Made by a program: the position numbers and the translations under genes. A stretch of 64,000 bases of DNA from Albugo candida (lineage: Eukaryota > Oomycota > Peronosporomycetes > Albuginales). Where the stretch lies: positions 124,001 to 188,000 of the forward strand of contig JBDOQK010000040.1 in the NCBI GenBank assembly GCA_040437565.1, in the 5' to 3' direction. The notes under the pieces are model-generated. The model saw only the letters and a list, made by a program, of their open reading frames with translations, had not been told where the DNA came from and searched no databases. Positions 13,296 to 24,748 of the stretch are shown here, piece after piece. Positions within the stretch are counted from its first letter, which is position 1, and every line of letters begins with the position of its first letter.

Positions 13296-13442
13296 TCTCG
13301 CATTGTATGGGTCATTATGATAAGTTGCTGACATAATGATGGCAAATTGCAAAGCGATATTATTGAAGTTAACTCAATTTACTATATAATTGCTTTATGT
13401 ACAGTACAGTCTCTGTGATACAAGCACTTTTGATATTTACCG

Positions 13443-15130
13443 CAAAGAGCGTTGCAGCTAATTGTTGGCGGTGTCAGTTCAACACACACTCGCTGCGATA
13501 GAACTGTGACCTTCGCCTCCTCTATCCTCTTCGTCACAAGATATATTTCATCCGCATACAGACGTACGTATACGACACCATCCCGGGTACGCTTCACATC
13601 GACACATAGCTCCGCAACATAGTCCTTGAAACTCATTCTAAGGTCAGATCCCGAATGGTTTCATTCCAAGAGCTTACTGCCGGATTCGAACCGTAGATCG
13701 CCTTCTCCAGCTTGCACACCATACATTTGGCATCCTCCACCCCGAATGTTAAGTTCATATGGACCATTTCCCTTAGGCCGCTCTTCAGGTACGCTGTATC
13801 CCCGTTCAATCGTTCCATCATGTAGTGGTATGCGGCACACCTTGCGCAACAAGCCAAGCTTCATATCAAATCCCACGACCATTATCGTCATTCTTTTTGC
13901 GCAATCGATAGGCATACCAGATATAACGAGCGTCCCAGTATGGTTTCGTGCATGCGAACTGAATAAAGCGTACATGGGACGACGCTGTTAAAGCAAACGT
14001 TCCATCTCGTTCCTCTCCACAAACCTAGATAGCTTGCCCGGTAAATTCTATTTGCTCATCCCTACCCGTCCTGGGCTGTTCGGGCGCAGGACCCCATTCA
14101 TCGTCGAAGTCTTCCAAATTAAAATGCTGACTGTTCTCATTGTGGCGAGTGCGTGTCATAAATGCCTGCCACTTCACCCTCGTCTAGCTATATCGATTGT
14201 GGCATCGTGATCTCAAGCATAAGTCAAACACGGATTTTATGTTCATCGACATTTTCTGCGTGTGCGAGAAATATGGAGCGAAAACGTTTGATTCGAGTTT
14301 CGTCATATCAAATCGCCAATATGAGCACAGCCTACGAAGAAAGCTCTCATAATGCTCCATACTAGGCTTTCCCATAAATCCAACTCAAAATGCATCAATT
14401 ACTTGTGTGTCGTGTTACTGGGACGCTTCATGTGATACAGAGCTGGGCTATAGGCTTCGACCACTAATCCGTAGACACACGTTCGTGGTGGTTCATGATC
14501 GTTGCCCTCTCCAAGATCGTGTGATGTTCTGTTCCGCTACTCAGCTCTACTGGATGCATCGTTTGCTGGGGTACTATCCCTTTCGGAATGCACATATCGG
14601 TCATCGTCTTGTTCTCGTAAGTCTTTTCGTTGCATGACGGCAGACAGTTTAAGCCATACCCATTTATATACAAGAAGCGTTTGGAGCTTCTTCAGCTNNN
14701 NNNNNNNNNNNNNNNNNNNNNNNNNNNNNNNNNNNNNNNNNNNNNNNNNNNNNNNNNNNNNNNNNNNNNNNNNNNNNNNNNNNNNNNNNNNNNNNNNATT
14801 TAGAAATCTTCCCTTCTCTTCGCCGCTGGAGCTGCAGATTGGTTACCCTTAGTATATTGCCGTTCTCGCTATCGAGGTCATCCTATTTCTAATTGAAAAC
14901 ATGTCGGTTCTATCCACTATAGAGAACTTCTAGTTCTGATTCCTGCTGTTTGGACTAAGATTTACACTTGGTAGACTTCTCATAAGCTTTTGATCGTCGA
15001 TACAATGGTATATGTATAGGCACCACATCCTCAAGAAATTTAGCGACTTCAGCACCAAAGATATGGTGACCAACCTAGCAGACCCGTAGTAGCCATTCTT
15101 TAGCTTCATCTTTATTTGGATGTCCACACC
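13443..15130 (-). mobile_element. Ty1/copia pol remnant, inverted copy of 2281-4500
   Basis: The minus strand repeats the integrase-tail and reverse-transcriptase pieces of the copia remnant at 2281-4500. From 13443 to 14697 it is a near-perfect inverted copy. Beyond the gap (14798-15130) it matches the left, more diverged part around 2430-2662. It is a fossil broken in many places, with no LTRs seen. Confidence 0.75.
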
Positions 15131-15824
15131 GTATCAGTTTAGCGATTGCTAACTGAGTGTGTTTTATCTATAGGGCATCTTCAGCGTGCAAATTCTCAAA
15201 CAACTCATGTCGTCTACAAAAGAGTATGGCAAGGCGCCGACCACATATGCTAATCACGTGAGCTCAAAATACAGAACGGTGTTCGAACGAGTCAGAATAT
15301 GTATATGTAGAAATCAAGTGGGAAAGAATGCCCGATGTAGTTTCCAAAGTTTTCTGACGATCGCATGCGGCAAAACATGAGACGAAATGCGTGCTACAAA
15401 GTGGCAACAGTCTAAATCAAGCTCTTAAGGGTCACAGCTCGCCAAACTATGTAACAGAACCCTCAACATACAAACATTAACTCTGTGAATTGAATTGAAT
15501 ATTTACATTCTTTCACTCTGATGCCACTTCAATAGATAGAGTATCCGAATGATCCAATTTGAAAATTTTTCAGTAGGATTTGATTTTGCACATATTCGTA
15601 CCCAGATTGGTTCCTCTCTTTTAGATATATCAATCGGCTGATTCCTTTTTCATGGCTCCATGTATATATTCGTGAATAAAGTAATGTAGTTTTACGACTT
15701 GTTAATCTTCTCGTTCTTCTGTAGCGCGCATTTTCGTGACAGCCAAAATAAATTCACTATTTGGTTCATAGCTCATAGTGATTAGCCTAAATGTAGTCAT
15801 CAGCCTGAGCTTCATGGTACTAAA
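15131..15824. other. intergenic, no gene recognised
   Basis: AT-rich sequence between the copia remnant and the HIT zinc-finger gene. One open frame of about 60 codons at 15186-15380 has no recognisable feature. The right part probably includes the promoter of the downstream gene. Confidence 0.5.
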
Positions 15825-16022
15825 TTATCTCTGCAGTAATTTCATTGGGCGATTCAAATAAACAAATAATTGGNNNNNNNNNNNNNNNNNNNNNNNNNNN
15901 NNNNNNNNNNNNNNNNNNNNNNNNNNNNNNNNNNNNNNNNNNNNNNNNNNNNNNNNNNNNNNNNNNNNNNNNNTTATCTCTGCAGTAATTTCATTGGGCG
16001 ATTCAAATAAACAAATAATTGG
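15825..16022. repeat. exact 49-bp duplication flanking gap (assembly overlap)
   Basis: Bases 15825-15873 equal 15974-16022 across a 100-N gap, directly upstream of the HIT zinc-finger gene. The gap is probably an unmerged overlap, so the real promoter may be continuous. Confidence 0.85.
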
Positions 16023-16030
16023 TTGTATTC

Positions 16031-16037
16031 TCACTTC
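16031..16037 (+). promoter_or_regulatory. possible oomycete initiator (Inr) element
   Basis: TCACTTC matches the pyrimidine-rich oomycete initiator consensus (YCAYTYY) and lies 16 nt before the ATG of the HIT zinc-finger gene. Such a short motif can occur by chance. Confidence 0.3.
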
Positions 16038-16052
16038 AGTTTCTTATTTGCC

Positions 16053-16546
16053 ATGCGTTCCGAAATCCGTTGCGAAGTTTGTGAACAGACTACAGCAAAA
16101 TATAAATGCCCAAAATGCCGAACTCCGTATTGTCGCCTAGCGTGTTACAAAACGCATATTAGCAATACAGAAGTATGTGATTCTGTAGCACTAGAACAAC
16201 GTAAAAAAGAACAAAGCAGAACCGAATCGAGTCCATTGAAAGAAAAGCCTGGAGAAAATTCTGTTGAACAAACCGACGCTGAAACAAACTCTGAATGTGT
16301 TCTAACAAGCGAACAGCTGGAAGCAATAAAGCATTCAGATTGGATACGTGCGGCTTTACATGACCCTCACATACGCCAACAACTAAAACACGTAAGGAAT
16401 TGTGAACGAGCTGCTTACTTTTCTCACTTCTGTCTCTGTAGATTCATAGTTCGGTCGATCCTAGAAGAGCGCTAGAAACAGCCCTTGAAAATTCACAAAT
16501 GGCAGAGTTTATGTATGGAACACTCGATGAGCTTGCTGCAAAATAG
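16053..16546 (+). CDS. HIT-type zinc-finger protein, ZNHIT3-like
   Basis: Two exons, 16053-16391 and 16442-16546, are separated by a 50-nt GTAAGG...TAG phase-0 intron, giving 147 residues. This is close to the usual ZNHIT3 length of about 155. Residues 6-35 form a HIT zinc finger: C-x2-C (CEVC), C-x2-C (CPKC), YC-x3-C and H-x6-C. The acidic, serine-rich middle is followed by a helix-forming block (LTSEQLEAIKHSDWIRAALHDPHIRQQL) and a C-terminal EFMYGTLDEL. That layout is typical of ZNHIT3, which helps NUFIP assemble box C/D snoRNPs in the nucleus. The ATG at 16053 is chosen because the longer frame upstream lacks an ATG. Reading through the intron instead would give a truncated, unlike C-terminus. 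It is a lone host gene inside repeat-rich DNA. Confidence 0.85.
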
Positions 16547-16689
16547 GGCGATACAAATATAGAGAAATTCGTCCATATAGCTCCATTGTCATTTCAATTT
16601 TATGGTCGGATCAACTCCCATAGGAAGGGAGAAGTTCAGACTTCATGAAGCGCTTGGGACATTCGAGTCAGATTATGTTGAGCCACAAT

Positions 16690-17939
16690 GCTACGACACC
16701 AGATAGACCCGGAGAATCAAACACCTGCAAGGAAGCACTTGATGCGTTCGTTTAGATTGATATTAATCCCTATAAAAATTATCTGCGGGGTTGCCATCAT
16801 TCCATATGTAAAACTTTCTCACAAGCGCTTCTTAGGAAGGAATCTGAACGTACTAATGCTGCGTGTCGAGTTTCGGTATTGGGCTGCCACAAATACTAGA
16901 CTTTCATAATACGAAGCAGTAGACTGATTTTGTATATTTATAGCGTAAATGCAACTATTTAGAGTGTGTCGTAGGGAAAGAATTGTCAAGTACATCCGAG
17001 ATACGTTTGCTAGAATGCTTTATGCATCGACTCTAACTTTGCTTTCATCAGGTAAGGTGCGCGTAGGATGTTTGGTATAATATGTCGCCGTTACAAATGT
17101 AAAATGAGTAAATGGGCTTTTCTACCTGTGCTCGTCACCACGACGCTCTTATTCCTATCCTTCCTATCGTATCATCTGCTCACCCGCAACGCTCTGTAGA
17201 GCTGCCACGGTTTTGTGATCGCGTCGTTATCGCAATCAGCTCATCGACAATCGTATTACTCTTGTTGCAGCACCAGCGTGATATATCAAACATCGCACGC
17301 TTACATATCGTGCAAAAAGCGATAGAATCTCAAGTAGTAACCAATCTACATTACACGAGAAAGTTTTATGCTGATGGATGTGATAGTTCTCAAGCTTAAT
17401 GAGTACAACCGGTTTCTGGGCAAGAATTGAGTGATGTACTCGGGTGATATTCATTTTTTTTGAAGAGACTATAGCCATCAAATGTTTTAATCGAAGAAGG
17501 ATCGACAGTTTAGTGGCTCAAGAGAGAGATATTGTTCATTTAAGTAAACTCTAGCAAGTGATGTTTGCGTGATCAGTACTTTCTTGCAGCTAGAGGCCCT
17601 GTTCGTCGCCATGATGCCAATCAAGTAAATGGTAGGATCGAAAGCCTTGCGCTCAAGTATGATAAAATACATTGATTCTATTAAGTATGCGCAAGAAAAG
17701 TCTGCAGTGACTTTTAAGAGCCGTTTCTATAAAAAACAATTGATTGATCGAGCAGGAGAAGGCGTTCAGTGACATGAATTAAGATCGAAGTAATTGCCAA
17801 ACAATCCCGTCAAATCCGAAAGCAATCGTGAAGGACTCATATCCAACTTTGGTCGGGGACTATAAGCAGTCACAACGAGTATACAAATTGTGTTCCGCAT
17901 CAGGTGGTAAGAAAGTATAAAAATACCCTAAGACAAAAG
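16690..17939. repeat. flank shared, inverted, with 5736-7060
   Basis: No gene was recognised. The sequence is an inverted, diverged copy of 5736-7060 and forms one segmental duplication with the decayed gene that follows. The original order is kept relative to that gene, so one block of about 2.2 kb was duplicated. Confidence 0.65.
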
Positions 17940-18900
17940 TCAACGATGATCTTTGCGATGTTGTGCATGAATGAAACGTCTACAAGCTTCAACGTCTTTC
18001 TTGGTTGGAACCTCTAAGAGTATCGCTTGTTTTCTCCAGCCGTTCTCGTAGAGTCGAATTACATTAAACCTCTCTTTCCCACACAAAAAGCATGTAGGCG
18101 CGGTTAAACGTGTAGCATATCTACTGCTGACTAGACGATATAAATCCGAACGCACAGAAATAAGTGATTCCCAAGTATATATCGATACGCTTTTCCTATC
18201 AAAATAATTACACTCGGCAATCCTCGATGGATTAATAGCTATTCTGATAAGTTTAACTATCCTATATATACGTAGCTAATAATTCCTTCACCCCGTGCTC
18301 CTTTGAGCGATGTAAGTCACGTATTTTATTTTACTTCCAGCGCATGATTTTCTTCGAAAAATTCTGTTGTCGGACTTTTGCTATTATACAATCCTATTTT
18401 CCATACATAGCGCTGTTTTCAATGCTCTGTAAAGGAGTAATGCTACTTTCTGAACGAGGTGATCAAGTATTGAGGCTTTACTTGTGGAGTCTGTCGTTAC
18501 TCATGCTTCCAGAGTCGGCCGTGTACATCTTAAACTCTCGAAAATATCGCTTACTACGTTCTTCAGCAGCACCATCAGTACTGCGCAATTCTTGCAACGA
18601 CAAGATAGCACTATCGATCTCATTGAATTAGCACCTTTCAATTGTTCTCTATTTTTTCATATCGACTGCCTCCATTTCTGTAAAAAGACCACATGTCCTT
18701 GCAAAGCACTTCGCCAAGGTTCATATCGCATTTCTCTTCAGATAGTAACTTGCATACAGTTGAAGACGGTGGAGGTCTCAGCAATTCAGCACTCAAACAC
18801 ACGTCAATGTATCCTGGAGTTTGTCAAATTCTCAATTAAAGCCATTTTGACAATCGGATCGACCAAAGGACCTGCAAGAAGTAGAACAGTCACAGAATGA
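17940..18900 (-). pseudogene. decayed gene for a putative secreted protein (copy 2)
   Basis: This is the inverted counterpart of 4709-5735. The minus strand keeps a hydrophobic N-terminal motif (VLLLAGPLVDP near 18850-18890), TNSRIH near 18810, and an open C-terminal block of about 70 codons (17940-18155) containing CFLCGKERFNVIRLYENG and ending in RKDHR. Frame changes and stops between the blocks show that it is broken. No family is recognised. Comparison of both copies argues for an ancestral protein of about 300 residues with a signal-peptide-like start. Confidence 0.45.
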
Positions 18901-19295
18901 TAGTTGATGTCTCAAGCAAGAGAAAATCTTTTGTTACTTTTATTGTACTGTTCCCTGTAATAGTCAGCAATAGGCATTATATCACTAGCTAGCTCATGTT
19001 AGCGAAGGTACCTGCGGTGANNNNNNNNNNNNNNNNNNNNNNNNNNNNNNNNNNNNNNNNNNNNNNNNNNNNNNNNNNNNNNNNNNNNNNNNNNNNNNNN
19101 NNNNNNNNNNNNNNNNNNNNCAGTTCTAGCGCTCGGGATATCTTCGTCATAGTTCTTAAAGTAATGATGTTACAGTCTGTTTCCCTTCATGCAGCCTCCC
19201 CATGACGTCTCGACATCGTGCTTCACCACACTGGGCTCAGTCCGGACGTTTTTGCAGTTGCGTGTCACATCTAAGAACCTTGTGTCGGTAATAAA

Positions 19296-19752
19296 GAATC
19301 ACAATGTGCTGAAAAATAGGGTAGTCAGTACAAATGACGACGTGGCACATTTGCTCAAGTTGTTACTTTGGGTATGATTTATTAGGCCTGTCGACTATAT
19401 TTACGTATACCAGCAAGATGCCCACAGAAACCCCGCTTCGATGTATTCCCGCTACCTGCACTGAGCCCGCAAGTCTCTTCGATGATAGTAGACAAAATCT
19501 CTATTCAGAAGGTTTAATAAGTGGTTAAGAAATCACCCATAAAGCTTGACACTGCAAGATACTCGGCAAGATGGACAATTTCAAGCGCCAAACAGGATAG
19601 CAACGTTGTCATTCGATAAATAAGCGCGATATATAGAATTGCGATGCGCTGATAAATAGGGTAGTCAGTACAAATGACGACGTGGGACATTTGCCCGAGT
19701 TGTTAGATTGGTAATCATTATTCGAGCCTGTAGATTATGTCCACGTGTCCAG
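19296..19752 (+). repeat. direct repeat (~118 bp, two units) upstream of secreted gene
   Basis: Units at 19296-19413 and 19636-19752 share long runs such as AAATAGGGTAGTCAGTACAA. The spacing is about 340 bp. The second unit ends 72 nt before the ATG at 19824 and so probably contains the promoter or 5' leader. The first may be the leader of a lost neighbouring copy. The first unit follows a 100-N gap at 19021. Confidence 0.75.
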
Positions 19753-19823
19753 ACTGGGAATTCGGAAATACGATACTTGAGCTCATTTACGAATTTACCT
19801 CTTCTCGAAGATCTACTCGAAAA

Positions 19824-20582
19824 ATGAAGATATCACCAAGTCACATGTATCTCCTTTCACAAGCTATTAGCTTTATCCTCCAAACAGGATTGGTCAACAG
19901 CGAGGTTAAGGTATGTAAAATTGATAAAGAATTCACTTGTTCATACCCAATACCCTCATCAATGAAAGGAGAAGGGTGTTATGCGAGCATCCACACTGAA
20001 AACTCTGGTACAATGCCATACGAGATGGGTACATGTACTATTGATTCTGAACCTTGCCATTTGGTTCTCTACGCTACATCTGGAATGCATACCAGTTTCA
20101 ATTTTCACGTCATTCCTGGAGGGGAAGAATATTTCGGACTTGCCATTTCACCAGAGCCTAGAAAGTCTGGCGTCGTCACGAGGGCCGTACAAGCTGCCAT
20201 TACAAATCACGGACTCTGGAGTTTGCCTCGTACAATTATGAATATTGCTGGCACTGAGCATGCTTTTGCGGTTGCGTTCAATTTTAGTAGCGGAAATGAC
20301 AAGTCTATATACCTTCCAGAGGAAAGCAACGTATGGTCCGTTCTCGAAAATCAAAATCGCGTCTCAATTCATATGAAGAGTTTATCTCGTACAATGGAAA
20401 TCATAAAGTACAAATTCGACATCGATGTAAAGAACCTTAAAGAACACCGTTCAAAGTATCTCGTTGTTACACCGCACTTCTTACAAAAACATCAGTTCAA
20501 ATTCATCAAACCGTCACCGCCCAGCCCGGCGCATTTTCTAATTCAGTATCCTGATAACACTAACCCCTCACTAAACAGCTAA
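19824..20582 (+). CDS. putative secreted cysteine-containing protein, unknown family
   Basis: A 252-residue open frame. The ATG at 19824 is preferred over the upstream in-frame ATG at 19737 because it places a signal-peptide-like segment at the N-terminus (hydrophobic residues 9-24, likely cleavage near residue 26). The upstream extension is polar and lies in repeated leader DNA. Five cysteines (31, 39, 52, 71, 78) cluster in the first third of the mature protein, and the remaining 170 residues have none. The C-terminus is basic, then proline-rich (PSPPSP). No transmembrane segment follows the signal. No known domain is recognised. The lineage setting and secretion signal make a host-interaction protein possible but unproven. 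It lies at the edge of the housekeeping island. Confidence 0.7.
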   Translation: MKISPSHMYLLSQAISFILQTGLVNSEVKVCKIDKEFTCSYPIPSSMKGEGCYASIHTENSGTMPYEMGTCTIDSEPCHLVLYATSGMHTSFNFHVIPGGEEYFGLAISPEPRKSGVVTRAVQAAITNHGLWSLPRTIMNIAGTEHAFAVAFNFSSGNDKSIYLPEESNVWSVLENQNRVSIHMKSLSRTMEIIKYKFDIDVKNLKEHRSKYLVVTPHFLQKHQFKFIKPSPPSPAHFLIQYPDNTNPSLNS

Positions 20583-20984
20583 TTCTAGGAGCAAAGATCA
20601 TAGCATGCATATTAACTTCTTTAATACACTTCTCAACTTGCCTCCAACCGCACGGATCCACCACACGCTTAAAGGCAGATTTATCGACTCCTTCTTTCAN
20701 NNNNNNNNNNNNNNNNNNNNNNNNNNNNNNNNNNNNNNNNNNNNNNNNNNNNNNNNNNNNNNNNNNNNNNNNNNNNNNNNNNNNNNNNNNNNNNNNNNNC
20801 ACCGCCCAGCCCGGCGCATTTTCTAATTCAGTATCCTGATAACACTAACCCCTCACTAAACAGCTAATTCTAGGAGCAAAGATCATAGCATGCATATTAA
20901 CTTCTTTAATACACTTCTCAACTTGCCTCCAACCGCACGGATCCACCACACGCTTAAAGGCAGATTTATCGACTCCTTCTTTCA
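20515..20984. repeat. exact 185-bp duplication flanking gap (assembly overlap)
   Basis: Bases 20515-20699, including the 3' end of the secreted gene, are repeated at 20800-20984 beyond a 100-N gap. This is an unmerged contig overlap, so the second copy of the gene end is not a separate gene. Confidence 0.9.
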
Positions 20985-21412
20985 ATTCAGCATATAAATA
21001 TAATTTCTGTCAGTGATGGTTCTACACTTGACTAGACTCCCATTTTTCCATAAAATGTTTCAGTAGTCAAGCTTACTAAAACATTTAAACAGGTATCCGT
21101 ACAATTTGAGCACTTCATCACGTCTCTATCAGTACGCATCACTTTACTACGCGCTTATTGACAATTTACAATGAAAACATTCGCACTCATCCGACGAAAC
21201 TTACTCCAAGGTATAGTACTGTCGCGTACATTCACTCTTGAAGTCAGTGCACGCCGGATCCGGTTTGACATTAGGAACCAGTATCGATCCGGATGCCATT
21301 TGCCTTGTCAATCTTCTTACTGGACATAAATCGTGATTCTAAGACCACATCAACAAATTCTATTGTTAGAAATAAAACACAAAAACTCCTTTTTACCAAA
21401 TCAAATTACACC
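20985..21412. other. intergenic, no gene recognised
   Basis: Non-coding stretch between the secreted gene and the 3' end of the convergent permease gene. No motif was recognised. Confidence 0.5.
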
Positions 21413-23501
21413 TTAACCGGTGATGACTCGGACGCCGAGCCGAGATATCTTATGTGCCATCGCGTTTCCGGGCTGTGCGATAAACATGAGATTGGTGGCC
21501 ACTTGCATTCTCTCTGAGATCCACAGAACCATCGCGGGGTCGAACGTCCCTTCCACAAATACGAAATCGATCTTCACTTTGGGGTACATAAAATCCAAAA
21601 GCGCGACCATATCCTGAAAAACGGTCAACACGTTAGGTTGTTCCTCCACATTCCTTTCGTTCACATATACGAAGCGTAAATTCTGTGTCTGCTCATTTCG
21701 CCGAACATACAAAACTGCTTTATTCAGTCGAGTCATATCGGGCCGCTTGCAGAAGAATATGATTGGCTGTAATTGCACATCAATAATGGCTCGGATGATA
21801 GTTCGGCCGCCACGGGCGCCAGTGTGGATGGTGGGATCACTCATGAGCGCTTGTGTTGGATCCTTGACTGATTTGGATGGTACAACCCGTTTCATGATAG
21901 CCAGAATTACTCGAAGTATGAGCACGCGTTCCAGCATGAGAAACATGGCAGAGACCACAATGATGAGGTAGATCGCAAAGTACATAAGGATTTTAGGATC
22001 GCCCAATAAATTGCCGAAAATACCCATGACCACCAGTATACATCCGACTATACACGTCCACCAAGGCGCATCGACATCGCGTGGGACGTCGGCACGTTTT
22101 GCTTTCAGAGCCATGCACCCGCATGCAAAGAGCGTCATGAGACCGNNNNNNNNNNNNNNNNNNNNNNNNNNNNNNNNNNNNNNNNNNNNNNNNNNNNNNN
22201 NNNNNNNNNNNNNNNNNNNNNNNNNNNNNNNNNNNNNNNNNNNNNTACAATAAGATGATGGTGTGGTTGGTGTGGCGCCATGGGTTCTGCTTCATCAGGA
22301 ATGCGGGTAAGACCCGATCATACGCTAAACGTCGGACCAGACCCGTGATACCCACGTACGAAGTGAGTACTGCGCCTGATAGTACGATGAACGCGTCGAT
22401 GGAAACCCACGTTTCTAACCACGTACCCGCTGCAACGCGACCCATATTCGCCAATACGATTTCGGAATGTTTGTAAATACCGTCTTCTCCTTCTAACGGA
22501 AGTACCGCCAATGATAAGAACGATAACACAATGTTGAAAATGGTTACAAGTGCCCACATGTTACGTAACGTTTTGCGAAACACGCCATGTTGCTGTTCTT
22601 CCACAAAATTGGCCGACGATTCAAAACCGGTGATTCCCAATAGTGCGGCGCTGAACCCGAAAAATATCGCTGCAAATACGTTCGACGAGATCATCTTTCC
22701 AGCGAAATCAATCGGCGGCAACGAGGTCTTCATGTTGTCGATGAAGATGGATCCATGTTGAGTGGAATACACTAAACTGGCGATACTTAGCACGACCAAG
22801 GTAATGATATGAAAAGCGAATATAATGGTCGCGATAAATGCGCTTTCACCGATTCCATAGACCGAAAGTAACGCAAACACACCCAACAATCCAATCGTTG
22901 TGCCCATTACAGGTAACTCGATTTGTGTTTCCACATAATTCACAGCTGATGTTGCGGACACGACTCCAGTCGCCAAGTAGGAAAGAATGCCCAACGCTGC
23001 ACCGAAAGACGCCATACGCTTCGATGTCGTGTTTAATAAGACGTTATAAGATCCCCCATTCAGCGGGAATGCTGTGATGGCTTCTTCGTATATGAATCGA
23101 AAGAAATAAAGCAAAATCGCAACCAGAATGAGTGGTACTGGTGCTAGCTTTCCAGCTTTCAGTGCCACCAAGCCTGAGGAGTACAGTACACTGGACAGAA
23201 TATCATTTCCACAAATCGCCGTTGACGGCCATTCCGATAACAAGTGCTTGGGACGCTGCAACTGAGTCTGTATGGTATCCATCTCCTCGCTTGACGGCGT
23301 TAAATGCTGACAGCTTCCTTCACCGGGATACATCCACACGGGTCCAGAGCATTCCGATGGATTGATCTCAATTTGAACTTGACGACGACGAAGCGAAGGG
23401 AATGATGTGCCGTTGGATGGTGTGGTTGATACGTTCTGTATTTCGGGCGTATCCAAACTGGCAAAATGTTTGTCGTCGCGCGGGTCGTTCATGTTGTTCA
23501 C
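21413..23501 (-). CDS. APC-superfamily amino-acid permease
   Basis: The minus-strand gene starts at the ATG at 23501 (MNNMND) and stops at 21413-21415. A 100-N gap (22146-22245) splits it, so the total length is about 690 residues if the gap size is right. The gap shifts the frame because its length is arbitrary. A polar N-terminus of about 115 residues is followed by many hydrophobic segments, with APC-type motifs such as FPLNGGSYNVLLN after TM2 and GITGFESSANFVEEQ in the middle. The cytoplasmic tail of about 150 residues is unusual for a basic permease but known in large plant and oomycete APC members. Predicted role: proton- or sodium-coupled amino-acid uptake across a membrane. It is transcribed divergently from the YIPF5-like gene. 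A decayed partial copy lies at 1-529. Confidence 0.9.
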
Positions 23502-23854
23502 TCAAACTGCAGTGTCATACGGAATGTATGTCGGAATGGTAAAGGTCGTACGTTTTATTACAAGGCGGCAGAAATGGTGTAGAGATTGAGTGTTAAAGAA
23601 GGCTGGTCTGAGCGTGACACTTGGACCAGAAAGTGTAACAAACGCGTCACAAACAAATACAAATTTGGGAAAAGAGTTTTATTTTCATCGACTTTCGTCC
23701 AATCAATTCGAGGGAAAAATAAATGAGTTTTATGAATTTTTTGGAAAGGGGTTTTATGCTATTAAGCACTTGCTCTTTGTACACAGAAAATGAATGAAGA
23801 TGCGTCCTAAATTAACTGGAACACATCAGTTTGGGTCTCCTGCATCGATAACGC
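23502..23854. promoter_or_regulatory. divergent intergenic region between permease and YIPF5-like gene
   Basis: This 353-bp stretch separates two start codons on opposite strands and must hold both promoters. No specific regulatory site was identified with confidence. A short open frame at 23590-23793 (plus) shows no recognisable protein. Confidence 0.5.
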
Positions 23855-24644
23855 ATGAATTCGAATGCTACCATAAACGGACCGTGGTTTACTCCATCAG
23901 ATCCTTCGTACGAGTCCAACTACATGATGGATACATCGCAATTGCAAGGTCAAATACCTACGTCCAATTACTCTACATCTCTCGCGTCTGACGCTGCGGA
24001 AGAAACCGCTTACGAGAACGAACCACCACTACTAGAAGGTTTGCCTGGTAAGCTTCTATCCAATCGAACCTGAACTTTTCTATCCCCAATAGAGTTGGGG
24101 ATTCACTTTGAGCAAATTTGGATCAAAACGCAATCAGTTCTCCTCCCAATGAAACAGATCAATGAACACATCTTGGATGATGCGGATTTAGCAGGGCCTT
24201 TAGTGTACTGCTTCGTATTTGGGATGTGCCTGCTTTTGGTACGTTGTACTTGATATCAGGGATGTATAAGGCTGTATACTTTATGTGTAGTCTGCCAAAG
24301 TGCACTTTGGATACATTTATGGATTCGGTGCCATTTCGTGTCTGTCAATGTATTTGCTGATGAATTTATTGTCACCGCAACGCACGATCGATATTTATCG
24401 GGTCTGTTCCGTCCTCGGCTACTGTCTCTTACCAATCATCGCTCTGGCCGCTTTGAATATCGTTTTGTCCATCAAAGATCTTGGACTCCTGGGGTTTGTA
24501 GTAGCCAGTGTTTGTGCGATTTGGAGCACACACACAGCTTCCCGATTTTTTGAAAAGGCGTTATTCATGTCGGAGCAAAAGTATCTCGTGGCCTATCCAA
24601 TCATGCTGGTATACAGCTGCTTTGTCCTAATTACCGTCTTTTGA
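23855..24644 (+). CDS. YIPF5/Yip1-family Golgi membrane protein
   Basis: Three exons, 23855-24047, 24093-24238 and 24291-24644, with introns of 45 and 52 nt (GT...AG), give 230 residues. A polar N-terminus of about 60 residues is followed by the family signature PLLE-ELGI, then DxADLAGPLVYC, FGYIYGFG and YLLMNL, and near the end ASRFFE and YLVAYPIML. These match the YIPF5/Yip1 five-transmembrane domain. Family members act with Rab/Ypt GTPases in ER-to-Golgi vesicle transport. Splicing is supported because joining exons 1 and 2 rebuilds the conserved LLEELG motif, and joining 2 and 3 rebuilds the continuous second membrane helix. It is head to head with the permease, and bL21m follows 104 bp downstream. 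Confidence 0.93.
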
Positions 24645-24748
24645 TAAGTGTAGTATACATTCTCGATATACTCACATAAGCATATTCGAGTAACATTTGC
24701 GCAACATATACGTACCGTCAGAGATTACAATAGAAGCGTCTGTACTAA

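Noticed and set aside
21747-23365. Several plus-strand open frames of 70-80 codons
   Set aside because: They lie antisense to the amino-acid permease gene and show no independent motif.
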